From Gammaproteobacteria bacterium (GTDB lineage: Bacteria; Pseudomonadota; Gammaproteobacteria; Pseudomonadales; Azotimanducaceae): a DNA stretch of 64,000 bases. Below, piece by piece: positions 33,594 through 44,011 of this stretch (its first letter is position 1; every line of letters starts with the position of its first letter). The notes under the pieces were generated by a model. It had not been told where the DNA came from and did no database searches. It saw nothing but the letters and a program-made list of their open reading frames with translations. The translations under genes and the position numbers were made by a program. The stretch lies in NCBI GenBank assembly GCA_012960535.1, contig DUBB01000009.1, forward strand, positions 8,198 through 72,197, in the 5' to 3' direction.

Positions 33594-36588
33594 TCTGACG
33601 CGCCCCTTTGGGGTCATAAAAAACACTGGAGGTTACTTCAACAGCAACATCAGGCCCCGACGATGCGCGAGCGAACACCCGATCTCCCAATCTGGCATGG
33701 CCATTGATCAGCAGCCCCAAAGCAATCGGCTGACCCAGGTTGGCGCTGTAATAGCTCGAGGTCACATGGCCAACCATCGGTACCGGTGAAGGAGCAGAAA
33801 CATCATCAAGCAACTGACTGCCTTCGCTCAGGACACTCCTGCCATCGCAGGATAAAAGGCCCACCAACTGCTTGCGCTGCGACCCAACCATAACCGAGCG
33901 AGAAAGTGAGCGTTTGCCTATAAAATCCTTATCCCTGGATAACATCCAATTTAATTTCAGGTCGACTGGTGTCACCGATCCATCAGTGTCCTGGCCGACA
34001 ATAACAAAGCCCTTTTCAGCACGCAGCACATGCATGGTCTCGGTCCCATAAGGTGTAATGTTAAAAGCCTGACCTGCCGTCATGATCTTATTCCACATGG
34101 CCAGGGCATAACGACTGTCGACATTAACCTCGTAGGCCAGCTCACCACTGAAGCTGACTCGAAACAACTGAACATCAATCCCGCCTAAAACAGCATCCTT
34201 TACCGTCATAAAAGGAAAATGAGAACGTGCCAGATCAATGCTGCAGCCCACCTTTTCCAGCACCTGCCTGCTGTCAGGTCCGGCAACGGCAATGGTTGAA
34301 AACTGATCGGTAAGGGAAGTTAAATGCACCTTGAGGTCTGGCCATTCGGTCTGTAACCATAATTCAAGCCAGGCCAGTACGGCTGCCGCGCCACCCGTGG
34401 TGGTGGTCAGGTAGTAATGATCTTCGGCCAGGCGGGCCATTACACCATCATCTTTTACCATGCCATCTTCACCGAGCATGATGCCGTAAGCACAGCGACC
34501 GATTTTCATGGTGTCTACATTATGGGTATAGATACGATTCAGAAACTCAGCCGCGTCGGCACCATGAACATCAATTTTCCCCAGCGTGGACGCATCCATA
34601 ATGCCAACACCGGCACGCGTGGCCAGGCACTCCCTGGCAACTGCAGCATCAAGGTCCTCGGTTTTCTTGGGGAAATACCAGGGCCGTAACCATTGCCCCA
34701 CTGTCTCAAAGGGTATGCCTGCCTGCTCATGCCAATCATGTATTGCCGTTGTCCTCACCGGCTCATACAGATCCATCACCGCCTCACCCGCCCCGACGGC
34801 AAAACTGGTAGGCGTATAAGCAGGTCTGAACGTCGTTGTGCCCACCTCGGCAATGGGTAACTGCAAACATTCGGCCAGTACCGCCATACCGTTGATATTG
34901 CCCAGCTTGCCTTGCTCTGTACCAAAACCCAGGGCCGTATAGCGTTTAACATGCTCGACGCTTTCAAATCCTTCTCGCACCGCCAGGCGAATATCGGCGA
35001 CAGCCGTATCGTTCTGGAAATCTATGAATTGCTTGGGGCAGCGATCCGGGTCCTTCTCGGCCGGTACCCGCCACAGCGGCTGCAGCGTACTTTGCGGGGT
35101 TTCAGGCAATTGCGGTATTTCAACCTTTGCTGCAACCAGACCACATCTTTCTACCACCTGAAGTCCACCGGCGAGCCCATCGCTCAAGCAATCCGGCAGG
35201 CTCAACAGACCCCGTCCTGCACCGACAGACACATTTCCCTGACGACTTTCATCGGGAACAAAGCCCTGGCAACAATCATCCCAGCGAATGCTTCCGCCAG
35301 CCTGGGAATGCAGATGCACCGCCGGGCTCCACCCTCCTGACATCGCCAGCAGATTACATTCCAGGGTCCGGGTAACGATCGCGCGAGACTCTGGCTGGCC
35401 GTCCCAACTGGCTAACTTAACAGCCCTGATACGGCGACTTCCCTTTACGTCTGTCACAATATGGCCAGTCAAAACAGGGATATCAACTTTAGCCACCTGT
35501 TCCCGTAGTTCGCCTGCACCGGTTGCCCGACTATCGACGATCGCCACCACCTTGATGCCTTCCCTGTTCAGGTCGAGAGCAGTTTGGTAGGCACTATCAT
35601 TATTGGTAAAAACCACAGCTCGTTCACCCGGCGCCACAGCAAAACGATTGATATAGCTCGAAACAGCTGACGCCAGCATTATTCCGGGTCGATCGTTATT
35701 ACAGAAAACCAGTGGCCGTTCAAAGGCGCCTTGCGCCAGCACAACCTGTTTCGCTCTCACTCGCCACAGCCTTTCCCGGACGCCTTTTCGGTTGGCAGGA
35801 TTCAGGTGATCTGTGCACCGTTCAGCAATGGTTACAAAATTATGATCGTGATATCCAAATACCGTACTTCGCGTTAGCAACCGCACATCGGCACTGGCGT
35901 TGAGTTCCTTAACAACGGCCTGCAACCAGATCTGCGCAGGTGTACCCTCTATGAGCTGATCGGTCGACAGTAAGCTGCCCCCAAATTCGTTCTGTTCATC
36001 GGCGATAATCACCCTGGCACCGCTGCGTGCCGCGACCAATGCTGACATCAAGCCGGCAGGACCCGCACCGGCAATGAGAATGTCGCAGTGTGCGTTCCTG
36101 TGTTCATAGCGATCCGGATCAAGCTGATCCGGGGCTTTACCAAAACCCGCGGCAGCACGTATAAACCCTTCATAGAAGCGCCATAAAAACCGGGGATACA
36201 TAAAAGTCTTATAGTAGAAACCGGCTCCCAGAAGGCGACTGAAAATATTATTTGCGGCGGCAATATCAAAATTAACACTGGGCCAGCCTTTGGTTGACTG
36301 CGCTTCAAGGCCGTCGAACAGCGCGACCTGGGTGGCCCGGGCATTTGGCTGGGCATGACCGGCCCGGCCGATCTGCATTATGCCATTGGGTTCTTCCGCG
36401 CCAGCAGACACTATCCCTCGGGGCCGATGCAATTTAAAACTGCGCCCCACTAGATTCACCCCGTTGGCCAGCAATGCTGAAGCCAGGGTATCGCCAGCAA
36501 ATCCCTGATAGGTTTTGCCATCAAAACTAAAATTTAGCGGTTGAGTTCTATCCACTCGCCCGCCTTTCTCCAATCGCCTAGTCTGCAC
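33586..36588 (-). CDS. soxA: Sarcosine oxidase subunit alpha
   Basis: About 1000 residues from a GTG at 36588 (the frame opens at GTG 36600). The N-terminal ferredoxin-like domain contains FDGKTYQGFAGDTLASALLA and GRSFKLHRPRG. The NAD/FAD-binding core begins near residue 170 with CDILIAGAGPAGLMSALVAA. The C-terminal third (roughly 610-990) is a GcvT-like aminomethyltransferase domain (GVGIMDASTLGKIDVHG; FSGELAYEVNVD) that binds tetrahydrofolate and captures the methylene group. It overlaps soxD upstream and soxG downstream. Catalyses sarcosine + O2 + THF to glycine + 5,10-methylene-THF + H2O2 with its partners. Confidence 0.93.
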   Translation of the reverse strand: MQTRRLEKGGRVDRTQPLNFSFDGKTYQGFAGDTLASALLANGVNLVGRSFKLHRPRGIVSAGAEEPNGIMQIGRAGHAQPNARATQVALFDGLEAQSTKGWPSVNFDIAAANNIFSRLLGAGFYYKTFMYPRFLWRFYEGFIRAAAGFGKAPDQLDPDRYEHRNAHCDILIAGAGPAGLMSALVAARSGARVIIADEQNEFGGSLLSTDQLIEGTPAQIWLQAVVKELNASADVRLLTRSTVFGYHDHNFVTIAERCTDHLNPANRKGVRERLWRVRAKQVVLAQGAFERPLVFCNNDRPGIMLASAVSSYINRFAVAPGERAVVFTNNDSAYQTALDLNREGIKVVAIVDSRATGAGELREQVAKVDIPVLTGHIVTDVKGSRRIRAVKLASWDGQPESRAIVTRTLECNLLAMSGGWSPAVHLHSQAGGSIRWDDCCQGFVPDESRQGNVSVGAGRGLLSLPDCLSDGLAGGLQVVERCGLVAAKVEIPQLPETPQSTLQPLWRVPAEKDPDRCPKQFIDFQNDTAVADIRLAVREGFESVEHVKRYTALGFGTEQGKLGNINGMAVLAECLQLPIAEVGTTTFRPAYTPTSFAVGAGEAVMDLYEPVRTTAIHDWHEQAGIPFETVGQWLRPWYFPKKTEDLDAAVARECLATRAGVGIMDASTLGKIDVHGADAAEFLNRIYTHNVDTMKIGRCAYGIMLGEDGMVKDDGVMARLAEDHYYLTTTTGGAAAVLAWLELWLQTEWPDLKVHLTSLTDQFSTIAVAGPDSRQVLEKVGCSIDLARSHFPFMTVKDAVLGGIDVQLFRVSFSGELAYEVNVDSRYALAMWNKIMTAGQAFNITPYGTETMHVLRAEKGFVIVGQDTDGSVTPVDLKLNWMLSRDKDFIGKRSLSRSVMVGSQRKQLVGLLSCDGRSVLSEGSQLLDDVSAPSPVPMVGHVTSSYYSANLGQPIALGLLINGHARLGDRVFARASSGPDVAVEVTSSVFYDPKGARQNV

Positions 36589-36880
36589 TGCTGTCAACAC
36601 CCTCTGTTTCTGGTTCTGAAGAAGTCGTAAACTTTGAACTGCCAGCGATCTCGTAGGTCAGGGTATTCCTTTCAACCACAAACCACTGCCGGCAGCCCTG
36701 GCTATGATTCCACAGTTCTCGATGCCAGCCTCGCGTATTCTTGCGCATGAACAGGTAATCGGCCCAGGCCTCATCACTGAGCGTTTGTGGCAATGCCGGT
36801 CGCCTAATATCAGCCTCACCACCACAGCTGAATTCAGTTTCTGCCCGGTCACCGCACCAAGGGCACTCAATCAGTAACAT
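36578..36880 (-). CDS. soxD: Sarcosine oxidase subunit delta
   Basis: 100 residues, usual size. The zinc site of SoxD is intact: C6 and C9 in ECPWCGDR, H59 in WNHSQG and C63 in GCRQWF. Other conserved elements are ADYLFMRKNTRGWHRELW and VERNTLTYEI. Lies 20 bases after soxB and overlaps the soxA start. Structural subunit of the heterotetrameric oxidase. Confidence 0.92.
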   Translation of the reverse strand: MLLIECPWCGDRAETEFSCGGEADIRRPALPQTLSDEAWADYLFMRKNTRGWHRELWNHSQGCRQWFVVERNTLTYEIAGSSKFTTSSEPETEGVDSSAD

Positions 36881-36900
36881 TTTGCCTAACTCCCGTTCAT

Positions 36901-38154
36901 CTAATGAGCCACAGCAGCGGCACCATGCTCATCAATCAACGCACCACTGGCGAAACGTTCCAGATTAAAGGGTGCATTTAATTCATGTGCTTGATCATTG
37001 GCAATGGTATGTGCCAATACCCAACCAGAACCCGGTGTCGCCTTAAAACCACCCGTGCCCCAGCCACAATTAAAATAAAGCCCTTGAACCGGCGTGGCGC
37101 CGATAATCGGGCAGGCATCCGGGCTTACATCAACAATCCCGGCCCACATCCGTAACAGACGGACCCGGCTGAAAGCTGGGAACAGCTCAATAATGGCCTG
37201 CAGGGCATGTTCGATAGTCTGAAAACTACCGCGTTGGCCGTAGCCAACATACGAATCGATACCGGCACCGACGACCAACTCACCTTTATCCGACTGGCTG
37301 ATGTAGCCGTGAACCGCATTGGACATCACCACCGTATCGAGCACCGGTTTTAACGGTTCGGAAACAAACGCCTGCAGCGGGTGACTCTCCAGCGGCAGTC
37401 GAAACCCAGCATAACCGGCAAGTACACTTGCATGTCCGGCTACCACAACAGCAACCTTATCTGCGGCAATATCACCCTGGCTCGTTTTTACCCCGCGAAC
37501 CCGACCTCCCTGAATATCAAAACCGGTCACTTCACATTGCTGGATAATATCCACTCCCAGGGCATCAGCGGCGCGGGCAAACCCCCAGGCGACTGCATCA
37601 TGTCTGGCAACGCCGCCTCTAGGCTGCAACGATGCGCCCAGTATCGGGTAACGTGCGGAAGCAGACGTATTCAGGCCAGGAATAGCTTTACCGAGCTGTT
37701 TGCTGCTGACGACCTGCGCATCGATGCCATTTAATCGATTCGATGCCACCCTGCGTTCAATATCACGCATATCCTGAAGAGAATGGCCGAGATTATAAAC
37801 TCCTCGCTGGCTGAACATGACATTATAATTGAGCTCAGCACTGAGCCCTTCCCAAAGCTTCATGGACTTTTCATACATTAGGGAGGCTTCGGTCCACAGG
37901 TAGTTGGAACGTACAATTGTGGTATTGCGACCGGTATTACCACCGCCTATCCAGCCTTTTTCCAGAACCGCTACGTTATCATAGCCGTGTTCTTTGGCCA
38001 GATAGTAAGCCGTAGCAAGACCATGTCCACCACCACCGACGACAATGGCATCATAGTGGGCTTTAGGCTGTGGATTTCGCCATGCTCGCGGCCATTTCCT
38101 GTTGTATTGCAAGGCATTGGAAAGCAACGAAAAGGCAGAATAACGGCCGCTCAC
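36901..38154 (-). CDS. soxB: Sarcosine oxidase subunit beta
   Basis: 417 residues. D-amino-acid-oxidase fold with an N-terminal FAD motif [20 protein letters not shown] and [19 protein letters not shown]185 in [12 protein letters not shown] is the residue that carries covalent FMN in characterised heterotetrameric sarcosine oxidases. C-terminal [20 protein letters not shown] is the typical FAD-closing segment. It holds the site that oxidises sarcosine. First of the soxBDAG set, 31 bases after the dimethylglycine dehydrogenase-like gene. Confidence 0.93.
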   Translation of the reverse strand: MSGRYSAFSLLSNALQYNRKWPRAWRNPQPKAHYDAIVVGGGGHGLATAYYLAKEHGYDNVAVLEKGWIGGGNTGRNTTIVRSNYLWTEASLMYEKSMKLWEGLSAELNYNVMFSQRGVYNLGHSLQDMRDIERRVASNRLNGIDAQVVSSKQLGKAIPGLNTSASARYPILGASLQPRGGVARHDAVAWGFARAADALGVDIIQQCEVTGFDIQGGRVRGVKTSQGDIAADKVAVVVAGHASVLAGYAGFRLPLESHPLQAFVSEPLKPVLDTVVMSNAVHGYISQSDKGELVVGAGIDSYVGYGQRGSFQTIEHALQAIIELFPAFSRVRLLRMWAGIVDVSPDACPIIGATPVQGLYFNCGWGTGGFKATPGSGWVLAHTIANDQAHELNAPFNLERFASGALIDEHGAAAVAH

Positions 38155-38185
38155 GATAATTTCAGCCTACTTATGACTTGCCTTA

Positions 38186-40636
38186 TCATTCGCTGTGTCG
38201 CAGACGAAGATTTTCCGGATCATAGGGGCTTTCCCCGACCACCACTGCAGGGTAAAGCTTGCCCAGTATCTCTATAGTCATCTCGGTACCCAACTGCGCA
38301 TAAGCCGGTTCAACCATACCCATAGCCAGCGATTGATTAACCCTAAAGCCAAAACCACCGCTGGTAGCTCGGCCAACCAACTGTCCCTGCCTGGTCAGGG
38401 CATTGTTACCCAGCGCATCAGCATCGACTACGTCTTTAACTGCCAGGGTCACGAGTTGACTTTTGAGTCCGGCCGACTGGCGCTCCAATAAGGCTTGTCT
38501 ACCCAGGAAATCCCCTTTATCCAGATTAATAAAGCGATCCAGAACTGACTCAAAAGCCGAATATTCAATTGAAAGCTCGGTGCCTATCATGCGATAGGAT
38601 TTCTCCAGTCGCATGGAATCCATGGCACGAATACCAAAGGGTTTCAGGCCAAGGTCAGCTCCTGCTTCAAACAGAGCATCAAATAACGTGTTCTGGTATT
38701 CAATGGAGTGATGCAGTTCCCAACCAAGCTCACCGACGAAATTAACCCGCAGGGCATTGACGGGTACACCGCCTGCCAGAATCTGCTGACCGGTCAACCA
38801 GCGAAACTGACTGTTAGAAAAATCAGCGCTGGAAACACGCTGCATTAAAGTCCGGGCTTTGGGACCCGAAACGACCAGAACACCCGTACTGGATGTTAGC
38901 TGGGTAAACTGTACTGAACCGTCTGTGGGTAACCTCTTACACAAATAATCGTGATCCAGGCGCTGCATAGCACCCGCTGAAACCAGGTAGAAGGAATTGG
39001 ATGCCTCCCGCATGATAGTGAATTCTGAATGTACTCCACCGCGGCTATTCAGCGCATGACAAAGACCTATGCCACCTTTTTTTCTGGGTAATCTGTTGGC
39101 AACAAAATAATCCAGAAAGGCTTCGGCACCAGGCCCTGAGATTCGGCACTTGGCAAATGCAGTCATATCCAGCAGACCCACATTATGCGTTACATTATGG
39201 ACTTCCTGTTTAATGGCATCGAACCATCGGGACCGCTTAAACGACCAGTGATCCTCAGCCGCTTCACCATCGGCAGCAAACCAATTCGCTCTTTCCCAGC
39301 CAAACTTCTGGCCAAACACCGCACCCATCGACTTTAACCGGTCATAACACGGTGCCGTTCGCAGCGGTCGAGCCGCCGGTCTCTCTTCATCAGGATAGTG
39401 AATAACGAAGACACTGGCATAGGCCTCTTCATTCTTTTCAATCAAATAATCTTTATTTGCATAATCACCAAACCTTCTCGGTTCAACGCCCAGCATGTCG
39501 ATGGTCGGTTCTCCTTCAACGATCCATTCAGCCAGTTGCCAGCCAGCGCCGCCAGCGGCGGTAATTCCGAAGCTGTGACCTTCGCTTAACCAGTAATTTT
39601 CTCTATCCCATGCCGGTCCCACTATAGGATTACCATCGGGTGTATAGGCGATCGCTCCATTGTAAACCTGCTTGATGCCAACCTCTGCAAAAGCTGGCAC
39701 CCGCGCCATCGCGGATTCTATATGGGGTGCCAGGCGGTCCAGGTCTTCCTGAAAGAGTTCATATTCCGCCCGCGGGTCAGGGCCATCCACATAACAGGCA
39801 GGCGCACCTTTTTCATAGGGACCCAGAATGAAACCGCCGTTCTCCTCGCGCAAGTACCAGGAGCCGTCTGATTCACGAAGAACGGCCAGTTCCGACTGTC
39901 CCCGGGAATGTCTGGCCTGCAATTCAGGATGAGGTTCGGTAACGATGTACTGGTGTTGAACCGGAATCACGGGAATATCCAAACCGACCATGGCACCCGT
40001 CTGCCTTGCATAATTCCCGGTGGCCGAGATAACGTGCTCACAACTGATGTCACCCTGGTCTGTGGTAACAATCCAATTATCCGAGAAGCCTCTTTCTATT
40101 GCCACAACCGAGGTGTTGCGATATATCGTTGCGTTCTTAGCCCTTGCCCCCTTAGCCAGGGCCTGAGTGAGATCGGCCGGCTGGATATAACCATCATCGG
40201 GGTGATAGATGCCGCCAACCAGGCCTTCCGGATTACATAAGGGCCAGAGTCGGTGAATTTCTGCTGGAGTCAGGAATTCCACATTAATGCCAATGGTGCG
40301 AGCCGTTGCAGCATATTGATAGTACTCGTCCATGCGGTCATCATTCATCGCCAGCCGCAGGTTACCCACCTGACTGAAACCGACATGCTGACCTGTTTCT
40401 GCTTCCAACTGCTGGTATAAGTTGACTGAATATTTATGAATCTGGCCAACGCTGTAGCTCATATTAAATAAAGGTAGTAACCCGGCAGCATGCCAGGTTG
40501 AACCCGACGTCAGCTCGGCTTTTTCCAGCAGCACAGCCTGCTCACCCCAACCTTTTTTGGCAAGGTGATACAAGGCACTGACACCAACTACACCGCCCCC
40601 TATGACAACTACTTTAGCCTGGGATTTTATTTTCAC
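38186..40636 (-). CDS. GcvT-family FAD dehydrogenase, dimethylglycine dehydrogenase-like
   Basis: 816 residues from GTG 40636 with a GAGGTG site. Residues 1-400 are a DAO-type flavoprotein (KVVVIGGGVVGVSALYHLA; LTSGSTWHAAGLLP, where the WHAAG histidine is the covalent FAD site of dimethylglycine dehydrogenase). A linker follows, then a GcvT THF-binding half (VGLLDMTAFAKCRISGP; FVGELGWELHHS). Such two-domain enzymes oxidise N-methyl groups of dimethylglycine or sarcosine and pass the carbon to THF. Next to sarcosine oxidase, dimethylglycine is the most economical substrate. DddB-like or other N-methyl substrates are not excluded. Confidence 0.88.
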   Translation of the reverse strand: MKIKSQAKVVVIGGGVVGVSALYHLAKKGWGEQAVLLEKAELTSGSTWHAAGLLPLFNMSYSVGQIHKYSVNLYQQLEAETGQHVGFSQVGNLRLAMNDDRMDEYYQYAATARTIGINVEFLTPAEIHRLWPLCNPEGLVGGIYHPDDGYIQPADLTQALAKGARAKNATIYRNTSVVAIERGFSDNWIVTTDQGDISCEHVISATGNYARQTGAMVGLDIPVIPVQHQYIVTEPHPELQARHSRGQSELAVLRESDGSWYLREENGGFILGPYEKGAPACYVDGPDPRAEYELFQEDLDRLAPHIESAMARVPAFAEVGIKQVYNGAIAYTPDGNPIVGPAWDRENYWLSEGHSFGITAAGGAGWQLAEWIVEGEPTIDMLGVEPRRFGDYANKDYLIEKNEEAYASVFVIHYPDEERPAARPLRTAPCYDRLKSMGAVFGQKFGWERANWFAADGEAAEDHWSFKRSRWFDAIKQEVHNVTHNVGLLDMTAFAKCRISGPGAEAFLDYFVANRLPRKKGGIGLCHALNSRGGVHSEFTIMREASNSFYLVSAGAMQRLDHDYLCKRLPTDGSVQFTQLTSSTGVLVVSGPKARTLMQRVSSADFSNSQFRWLTGQQILAGGVPVNALRVNFVGELGWELHHSIEYQNTLFDALFEAGADLGLKPFGIRAMDSMRLEKSYRMIGTELSIEYSAFESVLDRFINLDKGDFLGRQALLERQSAGLKSQLVTLAVKDVVDADALGNNALTRQGQLVGRATSGGFGFRVNQSLAMGMVEPAYAQLGTEMTIEILGKLYPAVVVGESPYDPENLRLRHSE

Positions 40637-40709
40637 GTCTTCACCTCTACTGTCCTGATTATCGCTTCTGTCCTGCCAGGTCACGCTTTTAAACGATTAA
40701 ACCATAGTC

Positions 40710-42728
40710 TCAGGCCACTGGCCTCCTGCGCCGTCGATTACCTCGACCGCTGCTATCTGCCAGCGCTGTTTTAGATGGCGGTCTGGTTATTACCGAAAAC
40801 AGCTTAGGGAATTCATCGCGCTTATTAGGGAATGCCATGGCATCCACAAAATAGGCCTGAAAACTGGGCTCAATAGCGGTTTCTATCTTTTCTACTTCTC
40901 TTACCAGAGAGGCTATTTCTGTTCGCGCCGACAAGTCCAGTAAAGCAATCCGGGCGCCGGTGCCGGCTGCATTACCGGCCGATGACACTGCAGCAAGCTC
41001 ACAATCAGGAATCAGTCCCAGAACCATGGCGTATTTAATATCAATATGGCTACCAAATGCGCCAGCAAGGCGAATCCGATCCACGCTATCGACGCCACCC
41101 CGGTCGAGAAGCAGCTTAACCCCTGCATAGAGTGCACCCTTGGCAAGCTGTATCTGACGAACATCATTCTGGGTCACGATTATTTTCTGGTCTCCGTCAT
41201 CAAGCATGAACGACCAGGTTCTGCCATCGCTGAATACGCGCGAACTTTGCTTGCTGACAGCACCATCGACTACGCCGTCCTCGGTGATAATTCCACTGAG
41301 ATACATCTCTGCAATTGCTTCTATGATGCCGGAACCGCAAATCCCAGTAATCCCAAAAGTAATGATGGATGCGGCAAAACCGGGTTCATCCGACCAGAGT
41401 TCTGAGCCAATAACACGAAACCGAACATCCAGTGTGATCGGATCAATTCTGACTCGCTCAATGGCCCCTGGCGCGGCGCGCTGGCCACAGCTTATCTGTG
41501 CTCCTTCAAATGCTGGGCCGGTGGGACTTGAACAAGCCAGTAACTTACCCTCGATCGCCAGAATGATTTCAGCATTGGTGCCAACATCCACCACCAGAGA
41601 CACCCCCTCACTCTGCTGAGGCGCCTCGGCAAGCACCATAGCAGCCGCATCCGCGCCAACGTGCCCGGCGATACAGGGCAGCACATACACCTGCGCCCCC
41701 GGGTTAACCTCAAGGTCAAGATCTCTGGCAGCTAAATTAATGGCTTGATCAGTCACCAGTGCAAATGGCGCAGAGCCTAATTCCACTGGGCTCAGCCCTA
41801 GAAACAAATGATGCATAATGGGATTTGCAGCAATGCTTATCTCGACGATATCGATTTGATCGATGCCGGCCTCTATGGCCGCGGCGGCTATCAATTGATT
41901 AATACCGGTTCGAACCACCTGCGTCATCTCCTGGGCCCCTTCCGGGTGCATCAGCAGGTAGGAGACACGGCTCATTAAATCTTCGCCGAAGCGAATCTGT
42001 GGATTCATGATGCCACTTGTGGCGACAACTTCACCCGTGGTTAGGTGACACAGGTGGCCTGCGATCGTAGTCGAACCGATATCCAGTGCCACACCATAAA
42101 TAGCCTCATGATAACCGGGCCAGATAGCAGTAATGAGGGAATTCTGACTGACTGCAACGGTAACCTTCCATTGCCCCTTCCGCAACGTTTGTTGTAATCG
42201 CACCAGTACCGATCGGTCACAGACCAGGTCCTGCAAACCCCATTCCATTGACAGCGCCTCATACAAGCGTTGCAGATCGCCATCCGGTTCTTCGAGATTC
42301 GCCGGTCTCACCTCGACAAAATACAGATGCGCCGGCGGGTCCAGGGTAATGTCTCGATGTTCAGCCGGTTTACGGACCACCTGGCGATGCATCTGGCTTT
42401 CTGGCGGCACATCGATCACCAGGTCTCCGGTCACCAGGGCCTGGCAGCTCAACCTTCGATTACCTTCCAGGGGATGACGTTTTTCACTGAACCTGGCCTC
42501 GACAGCACCCCGGGGAGAAAGATGGCTCGGCCGAGAGCTGATACCATGCTTGGCGAAATCACCTTCTGTACACAGAACCTGACAACGCCCACAAATGCCC
42601 CTGCCGCCGCATACCGAATCGACATCCACGCCCAGACTCCGGGCAGCATCCAACAGGCGGGTTCCCACCGGGAAATGACCGCGCCTCCCGGATGGTGTAA
42701 ATACTATTTTTTTTTCGTCTTGTTTCAA
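40710..42728 (-). CDS. Ferredoxin-ASKHA corrinoid activation protein (RACo/RamA-like, DUF4445)
   Basis: 672 residues. An N-terminal 2Fe-2S domain has ligands C40, C46, C49 and C95 (CGGRGICGRC ... RRLSCQA). From about residue 212 an ASKHA ATPase domain follows, with phosphate loops VALDIGSTTIAGHL and VVDVGTNAEIIL, plus GPAFEGAQISCG and LAGAFGSHID, the pattern of RACo and other reductive activators that return cob(II)alamin to cob(I)alamin with ATP. The protein ends in an arginine-rich tail (GRGNRRRRRPVA). In an aerobe such a repair enzyme is essential for any corrinoid methyltransferase, so its place in this operon fits. Confidence 0.9.
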   Translation of the reverse strand: MKQDEKKIVFTPSGRRGHFPVGTRLLDAARSLGVDVDSVCGGRGICGRCQVLCTEGDFAKHGISSRPSHLSPRGAVEARFSEKRHPLEGNRRLSCQALVTGDLVIDVPPESQMHRQVVRKPAEHRDITLDPPAHLYFVEVRPANLEEPDGDLQRLYEALSMEWGLQDLVCDRSVLVRLQQTLRKGQWKVTVAVSQNSLITAIWPGYHEAIYGVALDIGSTTIAGHLCHLTTGEVVATSGIMNPQIRFGEDLMSRVSYLLMHPEGAQEMTQVVRTGINQLIAAAAIEAGIDQIDIVEISIAANPIMHHLFLGLSPVELGSAPFALVTDQAINLAARDLDLEVNPGAQVYVLPCIAGHVGADAAAMVLAEAPQQSEGVSLVVDVGTNAEIILAIEGKLLACSSPTGPAFEGAQISCGQRAAPGAIERVRIDPITLDVRFRVIGSELWSDEPGFAASIITFGITGICGSGIIEAIAEMYLSGIITEDGVVDGAVSKQSSRVFSDGRTWSFMLDDGDQKIIVTQNDVRQIQLAKGALYAGVKLLLDRGGVDSVDRIRLAGAFGSHIDIKYAMVLGLIPDCELAAVSSAGNAAGTGARIALLDLSARTEIASLVREVEKIETAIEPSFQAYFVDAMAFPNKRDEFPKLFSVITRPPSKTALADSSGRGNRRRRRPVA

Positions 42729-42764
42729 ACAGTCACCAAAACTCTAAACTTTCCCGGCTGAAAT

Positions 42765-43661
42765 TTAAGGTCGCCTGCGACCTCTGCTGCGTCTGCCGCG
42801 ATCCGCACGAACCGTTGTTGGATCACGATACTGGCGAATCCACCGCTCGCAGTTAGGGTCATGTCCCATCATCACGTCAGCGCCTAACACGGCCTGCATA
42901 ACTTCCGGGTGTAATGGACTGGTAATCGCCGATGTCATGCCTGCAGCCATCGCCATGGTCAGGAAAGCAGAATTAACACCATTGCGATTAGGAAGTCCAA
43001 AACTGACATTGGAAGCGCCGCAGGTGGTATTTACCTGCAATTCATCGCGCAGGCGTCGAACCAGGTGCATCACCTGTAAACCTGCAGAATTAATGGCACC
43101 GATGGGCATCACTAAAGGATCCACTACGACATCACTTCTCGGAATGCCATGGTCCGCAGCCCTTTCAACTATTTTCTTAGCCACTTTAAAGCGTTCGTCG
43201 GGGTCTTCTGATATGCCGGTTTCATCATTGGAGATCGCCACAACCGCAGCGCCATACTTCGCGACCAGTGGCAACACGACCTCAAGACGCTCCTCTTCGC
43301 CAGTCACTGAATTGACCAGCGGTTTTCCCTGGTAAACCGACAGCCCTGCTTCAAGTGCTGCAACAATTGAAGAATCAATGGACAAAGGGACGTCTGTTAT
43401 TGATTGAACCAACTGCACTACATCCCTGAGCATGGCAGGTTCATCTGCCAGCGGGATGCCGGCATTGACATCGAGCATATGGGCCCCTGCGGCAACCTGA
43501 GCCAGCGCATCAGCTTCCACTCGGCTATAATCGCCACGCTTCATTTCAGCTGCCAGCGCTTTTCTACCAGTCGGATTAATACGCTCCCCTATGACCACAA
43601 ATGGAAGCCCGAAGCCCATTCGCACTTCTTTTGAGGACGAACTTAGAATCAGTTCCGTCAT
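42765..43661 (-). CDS. Methyl-corrinoid:tetrahydrofolate methyltransferase (MtgA/MeTr-type)
   Basis: 298 residues with a pterin-binding TIM barrel: VVIGERINPTGRKALAAEM, AHMLDVNAGIP, VPLSIDSSIVAALEAGL, GKPLVNSVTGEE and TCGASNVSFGLPNR, the residues that hold the pterin in MetH/MeTr/MtgA proteins. No cobalamin domain is fused, so it works with the separate corrinoid protein, moving its methyl group to THF. The C-terminal ~20 residues are an unusual basic extension (VRADRGRRSRGRRRP). Lies 41 bases after the PF13769 gene and 36 before the activator. Confidence 0.9.
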   Translation of the reverse strand: MTELILSSSSKEVRMGFGLPFVVIGERINPTGRKALAAEMKRGDYSRVEADALAQVAAGAHMLDVNAGIPLADEPAMLRDVVQLVQSITDVPLSIDSSIVAALEAGLSVYQGKPLVNSVTGEEERLEVVLPLVAKYGAAVVAISNDETGISEDPDERFKVAKKIVERAADHGIPRSDVVVDPLVMPIGAINSAGLQVMHLVRRLRDELQVNTTCGASNVSFGLPNRNGVNSAFLTMAMAAGMTSAITSPLHPEVMQAVLGADVMMGHDPNCERWIRQYRDPTTVRADRGRRSRGRRRP

Positions 43662-43702
43662 GTTGCTATTCCTCTATTTATGGAGTGAACAAAAAGAATA
43701 TA

Positions 43703-44011
43703 TTACTGCTTAACCTGACCTTTACCTTGAATCAGTTTGAGCAGGCGTTCATCGGTATATTCGGTCTCAAACCGGTCCGCATAGGTCTTCGCCAGGTTTT
43801 CGGCGCTGTCTTCGGTCTCTTCAAATGATGCTTGTCGACGCCACTCTGACAAATAGGCATCACTACTGCCCTTGCCCGCTCGCATGGCTGCCCGATCAAC
43901 AGCCGCCTGAAATCGATGGCTTAACAACACTTTAGCTCTGATCCGACCACGCTGGACAATCACCTGGGAAGGGATATCACGCCAGTAAACGAACGTGCTT
44001 TTGACTCTCAT
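43703..44011 (-). CDS. Small protein of the PF13769 ('virulence factor') family
   Basis: 102 residues. The N-terminal half TFVYWRDIPSQVIVQRGR and RAKVLLSHRFQAAVDRAAMRAG, then DAYLSEWRR, match the short proteins annotated as virulence factor (PF13769), a name with no biochemical basis. The GGAGGG site lies inside the end of DUF1638, with which it overlaps by about 35 bases. In this locus it is locked between corrinoid-pathway genes, so a role as accessory to the methyltransferase complex is a fair inference; no catalytic residue is obvious. Confidence 0.75.
   Translation of the reverse strand: MRVKSTFVYWRDIPSQVIVQRGRIRAKVLLSHRFQAAVDRAAMRAGKGSSDAYLSEWRRQASFEETEDSAENLAKTYADRFETEYTDERLLKLIQGKGQVKQ

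Noticed and set aside
34912..35340. 142-codon plus-strand frame inside soxA
   Set aside because: Antisense to a conserved domain of sarcosine oxidase alpha.
42270..42761. 163-codon plus-strand frame opposite the activator gene
   Set aside because: Antisense shadow; composition follows the codon bias of the real gene.
43703..44011. A virulence role for the PF13769 protein
   Set aside because: The family name is historical; the genomic setting is one-carbon metabolism.
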